DNA of 64,000 nucleotides, from NCBI GenBank assembly GCA_944386055.1, contig CALWZP010000006.1:42330-106329 (forward strand). The letters run 5' to 3'. The notes beneath the pieces were generated by a model. The model had not been told where the DNA came from, made no database searches, and worked only from the letters and a program-made list of their open reading frames with translations. Made by a program: the position numbers and the translations under genes. Source of the DNA: an uncultured Oscillospiraceae bacterium (GTDB lineage Bacteria; Bacillota; Clostridia; Oscillospirales; Oscillospiraceae). Shown here piece after piece: positions 25,571-32,998 of this stretch (position 1 is its first letter; every line of letters starts with the position of its first letter).

Positions 25571-26746
25571 ATGGAGATCAACGGCGAGATCGTCAACGAC
25601 CAGGTGCGGTACGACCAGATGGGCCTGTCCCCCGAGATCATGAAGGCCATCGAGAAGAAGGGGTATGTCATGGCCACCCCGGTGCAGGCGGGGGCCATCC
25701 CCTATTTCATGGAGTGGAAGGATGTCATCGCCAAGGCGCCCACGGGGACGGGCAAGACCTTTGCCTTCGGCATCCCCATGGTGGAGCATGTGGACCCGGA
25801 GAGCCGGGCGGTGCAGGGCCTGGTGCTGGCCCCCACCCGGGAGCTGGCTATGCAGATCCGGGATGAGCTGCGGGACCTGTGCGCCTTCAAGGAGGGGGTG
25901 CGGGTGGTGTGCCTGTACGGCGGGCAGCCCATCGACAAGCAGATCACCCAGCTGAAAAAGGACCCCCAGATCGTGGTGGCCACCCCCGGCCGGCTGATGG
26001 ACCACATGAAGCGGCGCACCGTGAAGCTGAACGAGGTGCAGACGGTGGTGCTGGACGAGGCGGACCGGATGCTGGACATGGGCTTCATCCACGATGTCAC
26101 CCGCATCCTGGACCTGGTGAAGAGCAAGCGGAATGTGGGCATGTTCTCCGCCACCATCTCCCGGGAGGTGATGGATATCTCCTGGGTGTACCAGCGGGAC
26201 CCGGTGGAGATCACTGTCCGCCCCGACGAGGAGAACAAGCCGGACATCACCCAGTACGCCATCTCCTGCGAGCGGGGGACCAAGGCGGATGTCACCGCCC
26301 GGCTGCTGAAGGGGGGCGGGTACGAGCGGGCCATCGCCTTCTGCAATACCAAGAACATGACCGACAGGCTGGTGGGCCTGCTGCGGATGCGGGGCGTCCA
26401 GTGCGAGGGCATCCACGGCGACATCCAGCAGAGCCAGCGGGAGCGCACCCTGAAGCGCTTCCGGGACGGGGAGATGCAGGTGCTGGTGGCCACCGATGTG
26501 GCCGCCCGGGGCCTGGACATCGACGATGTGGACGCGGTGATCAACTTCGACATGCCCGACCAGAACGAGGACTATATCCACCGCATCGGCCGAACCGGCC
26601 GGGCCAAAAAGCACGGCGCGGCCTTCGTCCTCACCGGGAGCATCACCGACGAGATCCGCCTGGACGAGGTGCGCAAGCAGACGGGGAACAACATCCGCAG
26701 GGTGACCCTGGATGCCGAGGGGCGCCCGGTGCCCGTGGAGGGCTGA
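25571..26746 (+). CDS. DEAD/DEAH box RNA helicase
   Basis: The 391-aa protein has all core motifs: Q-like ATPVQAGAIP, motif I APTGTGKT (about 56-63), Ia APTRELA, Ib TPGR, II VLDEAD (about 157-162), III SAT, IV-V TDVAARGLDIDD, and VI HRIGRTGR (about 338-345). It ends soon after the second RecA domain, so it lacks the RNA-binding tail of DbpA/CshA. Start ATG 25571 after AAAGGAG is preferred to TTG 25532. Likely roles are ribosome assembly or mRNA turnover. Confidence 0.92.
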   Translation: MEINGEIVNDQVRYDQMGLSPEIMKAIEKKGYVMATPVQAGAIPYFMEWKDVIAKAPTGTGKTFAFGIPMVEHVDPESRAVQGLVLAPTRELAMQIRDELRDLCAFKEGVRVVCLYGGQPIDKQITQLKKDPQIVVATPGRLMDHMKRRTVKLNEVQTVVLDEADRMLDMGFIHDVTRILDLVKSKRNVGMFSATISREVMDISWVYQRDPVEITVRPDEENKPDITQYAISCERGTKADVTARLLKGGGYERAIAFCNTKNMTDRLVGLLRMRGVQCEGIHGDIQQSQRERTLKRFRDGEMQVLVATDVAARGLDIDDVDAVINFDMPDQNEDYIHRIGRTGRAKKHGAAFVLTGSITDEIRLDEVRKQTGNNIRRVTLDAEGRPVPVEG

Positions 26747-26871
26747 AGCGCCGCCGGGGCGGAGTGGAAAAATTTTTATCCGATTTTTAATCTTTCGTAT
26801 ATGCGGTTTTCAGACCGATGTGGTATCCTAAGGGCACAAAACGAAACTGGAGACAGAAAGGAAGGACTTCC

Positions 26872-27081
26872 ATGGAAAAGAGACTGTACCGCACCGAGGG
26901 CCGCGACCGGATGATCAGCGGCGTGTGCGGCGGGGTGGCGGAGTTTTTCGGTATCGACCCCTCCATCGTCCGGATCGTCTGGGCGGTGGGCGCGGTGTGC
27001 AGCTTCAGCCTGTTCTTCTGGGTGTATGTGGTGTGCGCCATCGTGCTGCCCCGGAAGAGCGATATCTACCCCGGCTATTAA
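26872..27081 (+). CDS. PspC domain membrane protein
   Basis: The 69-aa protein starts MEKRLYRTEGRDRMISGVCG, with GGVAEFFGIDPSIVRIVWA and one hydrophobic helix (about 38-62) ending in LPRKS. This is the minimal PspC domain found as a single-helix protein in many Firmicutes, associated with envelope stress. ATG 26872 follows AAAGGAAGG. It stands alone with a terminator after it. Confidence 0.9.
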   Translation: MEKRLYRTEGRDRMISGVCGGVAEFFGIDPSIVRIVWAVGAVCSFSLFFWVYVVCAIVLPRKSDIYPGY

Positions 27082-27101
27082 ACAAAAACGAGACAGCGAA
27101 A

Positions 27102-27133
27102 CGCCCGCCCCGGCCAAACGGCCGGGGCGGGCG
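27102..27133. terminator. Terminator between PspC gene and convergent gene
   Basis: A perfect 14-bp stem (CGCCCGCCCCGGCC / GGCCGGGGCGGGCG) with an AAAC loop lies between convergent genes. The upstream AACAAAAACG supplies U residues for minus-strand transcripts. Confidence 0.75.
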
Positions 27134-27148
27134 CGGTGTTGTGCGAGG

Positions 27149-27682
27149 TCAGGTTGCCCTCTCCTCTGCCAGACGGTCCAGCCTGTAGCTGTGCTCCTCC
27201 AGGTACAGCTGGTACCACTCCTCCGAGGTGGCGAGGACCCGGCCGTCCTCCAGGGTGACGGCGATCTCTGACATTTCCGCATCGAGCATGAGATTCTGCA
27301 ATCCAAAGTCGGTGGAGGGAAGGTTGAAGGGATAGTAACGGAGCAGCTGCTCGGAAGCATACGCATCGATCCATCGGATCTGGACTTCCGGCGCCTCGGT
27401 GTATTTCCCCGGACCGGTCTCCGGCACGGCGCCGATCTCAAAGGTGCCGATATATATCGGGGTGTCCCGGGAGAGGAGGGTCCAGTTCATCCGCCCGTCG
27501 AAGGTGACGGTGGTCTCCCCCACCACGGCGCCGTCCAGGTCGTAGAGCTGGGCGGTGAGGGAACCCTGCCGCTCCGGGCCGAAGCTGTGGGTGAGCAGGG
27601 TGTAGCACCCCCAGGCCAGCAGCATCAGCCCCAGTACCACCACGCCGATGTAGGTACGCAGAAAGTTCAGGATTCTGGCCAT
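27149..27682 (-). CDS. Hypothetical single-pass membrane protein
   Basis: The 177-aa protein has a short basic N-terminus and one hydrophobic helix (about 9-32), then a predicted extracytoplasmic domain rich in beta-type sequence. I do not recognise the family. It is monocistronic, with a good sigma-A promoter at 27771-27799 and GGAGGCG before ATG 27682. The DUF2156 gene is divergent. Confidence 0.7.
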   Translation of the reverse strand: MARILNFLRTYIGVVVLGLMLLAWGCYTLLTHSFGPERQGSLTAQLYDLDGAVVGETTVTFDGRMNWTLLSRDTPIYIGTFEIGAVPETGPGKYTEAPEVQIRWIDAYASEQLLRYYPFNLPSTDFGLQNLMLDAEMSEIAVTLEDGRVLATSEEWYQLYLEEHSYRLDRLAEERAT

Positions 27683-27730
27683 GCCGGAGCGCCTCCTTTT
27701 TGCTCATGGGAGTTCCCACCTCGCCGAAAT

Positions 27731-27799
27731 TGTCCGTCCGCGGAAGCGGGACGGACATTCTCTCAAGACCAATATATCATTCCGGCGGCAGGAAGTCAA
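27731..27799 (-). promoter_or_regulatory. Promoter and dyad ahead of the 27149-27682 gene
   Basis: On the minus strand TTGACT (27799-27794) and TATATT (27776-27771) have a 17-bp spacer. Downstream in the leader, TGTCCGTCC (27731-27739) pairs with GGACGGACA (27749-27757). The 356-bp region 27683-28038 otherwise holds only the divergent promoter. Confidence 0.7.
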
Positions 27800-27945
27800 T
27801 CAGAATGTATAAAAATGTGGCCATCTGCACGGAAAAAATTAGTGGAAAAGTCGATAAAAACAAGGGGATATACAGGAAAGACCGCGGCAGGGGAGGCGGG
27901 ATCTCCAGATCCATTTCAGGAATGCCGAAGAAAGGCGCTTTCCGG

Positions 27946-27975
27946 TTGCAACTTTCCCCAGAAATGTGGTAGAAT
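27946..27975 (+). promoter_or_regulatory. Promoter of the DUF2156-GNAT operon
   Basis: TTGCAA (27946-27951) and TAGAAT (27970-27975) are separated by 18 bp, about 60 nt before the DUF2156 start. Confidence 0.6.
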
Positions 27976-28038
27976 ATCTCCGGCCCGCCCGCCGGAGAGA
28001 GCGGGGCGGAGCTACACCAAGCGAAAAAGAGGGAAACT

Positions 28039-28959
28039 ATGATCGAATTCAAACAGCCCGCCCTGAAAGATCAGGATTGGGTGGAGGGGCTGCTGGCCCG
28101 GGGGGACGAACGGGGCTGTGAGTACAACTTCTCCACCCTGTACCTGTGGTGCCACGCCTTCCATGTGGAGATTGCCCAGGTGGAGGGCTTTTTCACCGAG
28201 CGGCTGTGCGCTCCCAACGGCTGCCACTATCTCTTCCCGGTGGGCAGCGGCGACCTGTCCGCCGCTCTGAAGCTGCTGGAGGAGGACAGCCGCAGCCGCG
28301 GGGTGCCCTTCTCCCTCACCGGGGTGAACCCGGAGGACAAGGAGAAGCTGGAGGAGCTGTGGCCCGGCCGGTTCCGATACACCGCCAACCGCTTCTCCTT
28401 CGACTACCTCTATACGGTGGACAAGCTGGCCGACCTGGCGGGCAAAAAACTCCACGGCAAGCGCAACCACATCCACCGCTTCGAGGAGAACTGGCCCGAC
28501 TGGACCTTCGAGGTGCTCACCGGGGAAAACATGGCCGAGTGCGCCGCCATGGCGGAGGAGTGGTACCGCCGCAACGCCGGCGAGGGGGAGAGCGACATGC
28601 TGGACGACTCCCTGGCCGAGGAGGCCAAGGCCATCCGCAAGGGGATGGAGCACTTTGACACCCTGAAGCTGGAGGGCGGCCTCATCCGCGCCGGCGGACA
28701 GGTAGTGGCCTTCACCATGGGGGACAAGCTCCACCCCAACTCGGACACCTACGATGTCCACTTTGAAAAGGCCTTCGGGGACATCCAGGGGGCCTACGCC
28801 ATCGTCAACCGGGAGTTCGCCCGGTGGGTGCGGGCGCACCACCCGGAGATCCGCTACCTCAACCGGGAGGAGGACATGGACATCGAGGGCCTGCGCCGGG
28901 CCAAGGAGTCCTACTACCCCGATCTGATGGTGGAGAAATATCTGGCCCAGGAGGTGTGA
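28039..28959 (+). CDS. DUF2156 (phosphatidylglycerol lysyltransferase C-terminal-like) protein
   Basis: The 306-aa protein is a stand-alone DUF2156 domain, two tandem GNAT-like folds as found at the C-terminus of MprF. Visible features are YNFSTLYLWCHAF (about 29-41), GKKLHGKRNHIHRFEE (about 136-151) and YLNREEDMDIEGLRRAKESY near the end. There is no membrane domain. Acyl transfer from an aminoacyl-tRNA or acyl-CoA is an inference from the fold. It is followed after 3 nt by a GNAT acetyltransferase gene. Confidence 0.85.
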   Translation: MIEFKQPALKDQDWVEGLLARGDERGCEYNFSTLYLWCHAFHVEIAQVEGFFTERLCAPNGCHYLFPVGSGDLSAALKLLEEDSRSRGVPFSLTGVNPEDKEKLEELWPGRFRYTANRFSFDYLYTVDKLADLAGKKLHGKRNHIHRFEENWPDWTFEVLTGENMAECAAMAEEWYRRNAGEGESDMLDDSLAEEAKAIRKGMEHFDTLKLEGGLIRAGGQVVAFTMGDKLHPNSDTYDVHFEKAFGDIQGAYAIVNREFARWVRAHHPEIRYLNREEDMDIEGLRRAKESYYPDLMVEKYLAQEV

Positions 28960-28962
28960 GAG

Positions 28963-29820
28963 ATGGTGCTGTTCCGACCCGCCCGGCCGGAGGAGCTGCC
29001 CGGCCAGGAGGAGCTGTGGCAGCTGGCCTTTGGGGACAGCCCGGAGAGCATCCGCAGCTTTTTCCGTCTGTGCGGCGGCCATGTGCAGAGCATGGTGCTG
29101 GAGGAGAACGGCGCGCTGCGGGGGGCGGTGCAGCTGCTCCCCGTCACCCTGACCGGGGCGGAGGGGGAGCGGTGGCGCTGCGCCTATGTCTACGCGGTGT
29201 GCATCCACCCGGCGTTCCAGGGGCAGGGGCTGGGCCGCGCCATGACCGCGTATGCCGACTTCTACCTGGAGGAGAAGGGCTTTGACTGCGCGGTCACCGT
29301 CCCGGCCACCCCGGAGCTGCACCGGTTTTACGCCATGCAGGGCTTCGGGGAGTGCTTCCGCTGCCGGCAGTATGACGCGGCGGCGGAGCTCCTCCCGCCC
29401 CCGCCGCCGGAGGACCGGGCCCGGCGGGTGAGCGGGGAGGAATACGGCGCCCTGCGGGAGACCCTGCTGGCCGGAGGGCTGCATGTCTCCTACGGCGGGA
29501 CGATGCTGGGATATCAGCAGGCCCTGTGCGAGACGGGCGGCGGGGGACTGTTCGCCCTCACCGTGGACGGCCGGCGGGGCTGCGCCTGTGTGGAGCGGTG
29601 GGAAGACACGGCGGCGGTGAAGGAGCTGCTCCTCCCGCCGGAGCTGGAGAAGCGGGGGCTGGCCGCCCTGGCGGAGCAGATGGGGGCGGCGCGGTGGACC
29701 GTCCGGGTCCCCGATCCGGCGGGGACCCCCTTTGGGATGCTGCGGTGGTACCGGCAGGACATCGCCCGGAGGTGGGACTGGCTCCACGCCGCGGGCCATC
29801 TGGGGCTGGCCTTCGACTGA
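28963..29820 (+). CDS. GNAT family N-acetyltransferase
   Basis: The 285-aa protein has an N-terminal GNAT domain with the acetyl-CoA loop YAVCIHPAFQGQGLGRAMTA (about 68-87) and FYAMQGF at about 125-131. A second, degenerate domain fills about 150-285, so it resembles two-domain GNAT proteins of the Eis type, although no sterol-carrier domain is evident. It is co-transcribed with the DUF2156 gene and followed by a terminator. The substrate is unknown. Confidence 0.85.
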   Translation: MVLFRPARPEELPGQEELWQLAFGDSPESIRSFFRLCGGHVQSMVLEENGALRGAVQLLPVTLTGAEGERWRCAYVYAVCIHPAFQGQGLGRAMTAYADFYLEEKGFDCAVTVPATPELHRFYAMQGFGECFRCRQYDAAAELLPPPPPEDRARRVSGEEYGALRETLLAGGLHVSYGGTMLGYQQALCETGGGGLFALTVDGRRGCACVERWEDTAAVKELLLPPELEKRGLAALAEQMGAARWTVRVPDPAGTPFGMLRWYRQDIARRWDWLHAAGHLGLAFD

Positions 29821-29870
29821 GGCTTTACGAAAATTGCACAAAAAGGATTCCGCTTTTTTACAAAAAGGGA

Positions 29871-29911
29871 GGGGGAGACCGGGATAAATACACGGTCTCC
29901 CCCGTATTTTT
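29871..29911 (+). terminator. Rho-independent terminator after GNAT gene
   Basis: An 11-bp stem (GGGGGAGACCG / CGGTCTCCCCC) with an 11-nt loop is followed by GTATTTTTA. Confidence 0.8.
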
Positions 29912-29993
29912 ACGAATATCGGAAGCGAAAACAAATAAAAATTCAAATTGGCGAAAAATATTGCACAAAAATTGAATAATAAATGAAAAAACA

Positions 29994-30044
29994 TTGACTT
30001 TCCCTGCATAACCTGTATAATAGGGTGTCGTACCGAAGCGGTAC
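29994..30044 (+). promoter_or_regulatory. Promoter of amino-acid ABC operon with start-site dyad
   Basis: TTGACT (29994-29999) and TATAAT (30016-30021) are separated by 16 bp. GTACCG-AAG-CGGTAC at 30030-30044 lies at or just after the expected start site and could be an operator. Confidence 0.8.
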
Positions 30045-30065
30045 CGAGAAAAGGAGTGTATTGCA

Positions 30066-30953
30066 ATGAAGAAGATTCTCAGTCTTTTGCTGGCCATGAC
30101 CATGGTCATGGGCCTGGCCGCCTGCGGCGGACAGGAGACCCCTGAGGAGACCAACACCACCCCGGCGGAGAGCCCCGCGGAATCCCCCGCCGAGTCCCCT
30201 GAGGAGGGCGGCAGCACCGGCGACTACGGTGACTTCGCCGGCTCTCTCATCGAGGAGGGCAAGCTGATCATGGTGACCAACGCGTCCTTCCCGCCCTACG
30301 AGATGACCGACGACGACAACAATGTCATCGGCATCGACCCGGAGATCGCCCAGGCCATCGCCGACAAGCTGGGCCTGGAGCTGGTCATCGACAACATCGA
30401 CTTTGACGCCGCGCTGCTGGCCGTGCAGGAGGGCCGCGCCGATGTGATGCTGGCGGGTATGTCCTACAGCGAGGAGCGCGACCTGGTCATGGACTTCTCC
30501 GACACCTATGCCACCGGGTATCAGGTGATCATCGTCCGGGAGGGCGACACCTCCATTGCCGGCGGCAATGACGATTATATGCTGGTGGACGCCGAGGGCA
30601 ATGTCATTGAGGATGTCCAGATCGGCGTGCAGCGGGGCACCACCGGTGAGCTGTACTGCCAGGATGCCTACGGCGTGGATCATGTGACCTCTCTGGACAA
30701 CGGCTCTGTGGCGGTCCAGGCGCTGATCAACGGGCAGGTGGACTGCGTGGTCATCGACATCGGCCCTGCCCAGGAGTATGTGGCGGCCAACCCCGGCCTG
30801 GAGATCGTGGAGGGCGCCTACACCATCGAGGACTACTGCGTGGGCGTGGACGAGGGCAACACCGCCCTGCTGGAGGCCGTGAACAAGGCCCTGAACGAGA
30901 TGATCGAGGACGGCACTGTTCAGGAGATCATGGATCAGTATATCGGCGGCTGA
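30066..30953 (+). CDS. Amino-acid ABC transporter substrate-binding lipoprotein
   Basis: The 295-aa lipoprotein has a signal peptide with lipobox LAAC (Cys20) and a Thr/Pro/Glu-rich linker (about 24-52, three AESP repeats). The remainder is a type-II periplasmic-binding fold of family 3 (ASFPPYEMTDDDNNVIGIDPEI, about 73-94). It binds a polar amino acid for the following permease and ATPase. A hairpin between this gene and the permease probably raises its expression relative to the membrane components. Confidence 0.93.
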   Translation: MKKILSLLLAMTMVMGLAACGGQETPEETNTTPAESPAESPAESPEEGGSTGDYGDFAGSLIEEGKLIMVTNASFPPYEMTDDDNNVIGIDPEIAQAIADKLGLELVIDNIDFDAALLAVQEGRADVMLAGMSYSEERDLVMDFSDTYATGYQVIIVREGDTSIAGGNDDYMLVDAEGNVIEDVQIGVQRGTTGELYCQDAYGVDHVTSLDNGSVAVQALINGQVDCVVIDIGPAQEYVAANPGLEIVEGAYTIEDYCVGVDEGNTALLEAVNKALNEMIEDGTVQEIMDQYIGG

Positions 30954-30987
30954 GCGCAGAGAGACGACATAAACTTTCACTCCGCAA

Positions 30988-31014
30988 AGAGGGGCGGCCC
31001 TGTGCCGCCCCTCT
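30988..31014 (+). terminator. Intercistronic hairpin after substrate-binding protein gene
   Basis: An 11-bp stem (AGAGGGGCGGC / GCCGCCCCTCT) with a 5-nt loop and no U-tract. In binding-protein operons such hairpins allow partial read-through and protect upstream mRNA; that role is inferred here. Confidence 0.65.
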
Positions 31015-31049
31015 CGCGGCGTTTGAAACGGGAAGGAGAGAGATAGCCC

Positions 31050-31823
31050 ATGGATCTGGCCCAGACCTATGAGATATGGCGTGAACTGATGCTGGATCAG
31101 GAGGCCACCTGGTGGCAGGAGCTTTTTGTCCGCTTTTACCAGGCGTTCCTCGAAGCCGACCGCTGGCAGCAATATTTGGAGGGCGTGGGGGTCACTCTGG
31201 TGGTCACCGCCATGGCCCTGGCCATCGGCGTGGTGCTGGGGGTACTGGTGGCGGTGGTCCGCACCGCTCACGACCAGCAGCGCCCCGGCCGGCCGAAGAA
31301 CCCGGTGCTGGGGGTGCTGAACCTCATCTGCAAGGTGTATGTCACCGTGATCCGGGGCACCCCTATGATGGTGCAGATCCTCATCATGGGCATGGTCATC
31401 TTTGCCAGCAGCCGGAACTATACCGCCGTGGGCGCCCTCACCCTGGGCATCAACTCGGGGGCCTATGTGGCGGAGATCATCCGGGGCGGGCTCATGTCCC
31501 TGGACATCGGACAGACCGAGGCGGGCCGCTCTCTGGGCCTCACTTACATCGACACTATGCGCTTCATCGTGGTGCCCCAGGCGTTCAAGGCCATCCTCCC
31601 CGCCCTGGGCAACGAGTTCATCGTCCTGCTGAAGGATACCTCTCTCATCTCCATCATCGGCGGGCAGGAAATGGTGTACTTCGCCAAGAACATCGTCAAC
31701 CGCACCTTCGACGCCCTGTTCCCCCTGGTGGGCGCGGCCGTCATTTACCTGATCCTGGTGATGATCTTCACCTGGCTCCAGGGCAAGCTGGAAAGGAGGC
31801 TGCGTCAAAGTGATCGCCGTTGA
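31050..31823 (+). CDS. Amino-acid ABC transporter permease (His/Glu/Gln/Arg family)
   Basis: The 257-aa permease has a soluble N-terminal extension (1-40), the TM region beginning [17 protein letters not shown], the family motif [14 protein letters not shown] and the EAA loop [22 protein letters not shown] (about 163-184). It forms the membrane channel with the following ATPase, probably as a homodimer since there is only one permease gene. The last 14 nt overlap the ATPase gene. Confidence 0.93.
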   Translation: MDLAQTYEIWRELMLDQEATWWQELFVRFYQAFLEADRWQQYLEGVGVTLVVTAMALAIGVVLGVLVAVVRTAHDQQRPGRPKNPVLGVLNLICKVYVTVIRGTPMMVQILIMGMVIFASSRNYTAVGALTLGINSGAYVAEIIRGGLMSLDIGQTEAGRSLGLTYIDTMRFIVVPQAFKAILPALGNEFIVLLKDTSLISIIGGQEMVYFAKNIVNRTFDALFPLVGAAVIYLILVMIFTWLQGKLERRLRQSDRR

Positions 31824-32532
31824 ACATCTCAGCAAGTCCTTCGGGGACAACCTGGTCCTGGACGACCTCACCGAGGAGATCGCGGAGGGGGAAAAGGTGG
31901 TCATCATCGGGCCCTCCGGCTCGGGCAAGAGCACCTTCCTGCGCTGCCTCAACCTGCTGGAGCTGCCCACGGCGGGCACCGTCACATTCGACGGGGAGGT
32001 CATCACCGACCCCAAGGTGGACATCGACAAGGTCCGCCGGAAGATGGGCATGGTGTTCCAGCACTTCAACCTCTTCCCCAACATGACCATCCGGAAAAAC
32101 ATCACCCTGGCCTCGGTGCGTACCAAGCTCATGAGCCAGGCGGAGGCGGACGACACCGCCACCGCCCTGCTGCGCCGGGTGGGGCTGGAGGACAAGGCGG
32201 ACGCCTATCCCGCCCAGCTTTCCGGCGGCCAGAAGCAGCGCATCGCCATCGTCCGGGCCCTGGCCATGAAGCCCAAGCTCATGCTCTTCGATGAGCCCAC
32301 CTCCGCCCTGGACCCCGAGATGGTGGGCGAGGTGCTGGAGGTCATGAAGCAGCTGGCCGAGGAGGGCATGACCATGGTGGTGGTCACCCACGAGATGGGC
32401 TTCGCCCGGGAGGTGGGCAGCCGGGTCCTCTTCATGGACGGCGGCCATATCCTGGAGCAGAACACCCCTGCGGAGTTCTTCGCCCATCCCAAAGAGCAGC
32501 GCACCATCGACTTTCTCTCCAAAGTGCTGTAA
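31810..32532 (+). CDS. Amino-acid ABC transporter ATP-binding protein
   Basis: The 240-aa ATPase has Walker [10 protein letters not shown] (about 34-42), Q-loop [12 protein letters not shown], signature LSGGQKQR (about 136-143), Walker [13 protein letters not shown] (about 157-168) and switch His (THEMGF). This is the GlnQ/HisP subfamily. GTG 31810 follows AAAGGAGG and overlaps the permease gene. A long terminator follows. Confidence 0.95.
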   Translation: MIAVEHLSKSFGDNLVLDDLTEEIAEGEKVVIIGPSGSGKSTFLRCLNLLELPTAGTVTFDGEVITDPKVDIDKVRRKMGMVFQHFNLFPNMTIRKNITLASVRTKLMSQAEADDTATALLRRVGLEDKADAYPAQLSGGQKQRIAIVRALAMKPKLMLFDEPTSALDPEMVGEVLEVMKQLAEEGMTMVVVTHEMGFAREVGSRVLFMDGGHILEQNTPAEFFAHPKEQRTIDFLSKVL

Positions 32533-32579
32533 GATGAAAACGAGCCGGGACCGCTCAAAGGTCCCGGCTCGTTTTCATC
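32533..32579. terminator. Bidirectional terminator after ABC operon
   Basis: A perfect 20-bp stem (32533-32552 with 32560-32579) whose outer part is GATGAAAAC/GTTTTCATC gives U-rich ends in both directions. It separates the ABC operon from the convergent molbindin gene. Confidence 0.88.
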
Positions 32580-32601
32580 TTGTCCGCAGGGAAGGGCCGG
32601 C

Positions 32602-32814
32602 TCAGTCGTCCACGCCCACCATGACAGAGGTGGCCTTGATGACGGCATAGGCCTGGCCGCCCACCTTCAGGCCCAGCTCCTTGATGGAGTTCATGGAGAT
32701 GGTGGAGCTGACCACATTGCCGCCGCCGATGTCGATCTTGACGATGCCGTTCACCGCGCCCTCCTGGATGTCGGTGATGGTGCCCTTGAACTGGTTTCTC
32801 GCGCTGAGTTTCAT
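32602..32814 (-). CDS. Molbindin-like TOBE (Mop) domain protein
   Basis: The 70-aa protein is a single Mop/TOBE domain starting MKLSARNQFKGTI, with VNGIVKIDIGGGNVVSSTIS and ELGLKVGGQAYAVIKATSVM. Such proteins oligomerise and bind molybdate or tungstate. It is monocistronic. The window encodes at least two Mo/W enzymes (1-2698 and 13241-15094), so an oxyanion store makes sense. ATG 32814 follows AGGAGGT. Confidence 0.92.
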   Translation of the reverse strand: MKLSARNQFKGTITDIQEGAVNGIVKIDIGGGNVVSSTISMNSIKELGLKVGGQAYAVIKATSVMVGVDD

Positions 32815-32892
32815 GGAAAATACCTCCTGTTTGATCCGGGTGATTCCGCCCGCTTTCCTTTTGATTGGGGCGTCTTTCGCCCTCCGTATGGT

Positions 32893-32920
32893 ATCATACC
32901 CCGATCGTGGGAAAATGCAA
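32893..32920 (-). promoter_or_regulatory. Promoter of molbindin gene
   Basis: On the minus strand TTGCAT (32920-32915) and TATGAT (32898-32893) have a 16-bp spacer. I see no ModE-like operator. Confidence 0.6.
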
Positions 32921-32998
32921 CCGTTTGGAGGTGAAAAAAAGTAAAAAAATCATAGTTTTACCTATTATATTGGAAAACAAACACTTGAATGTTGGATT

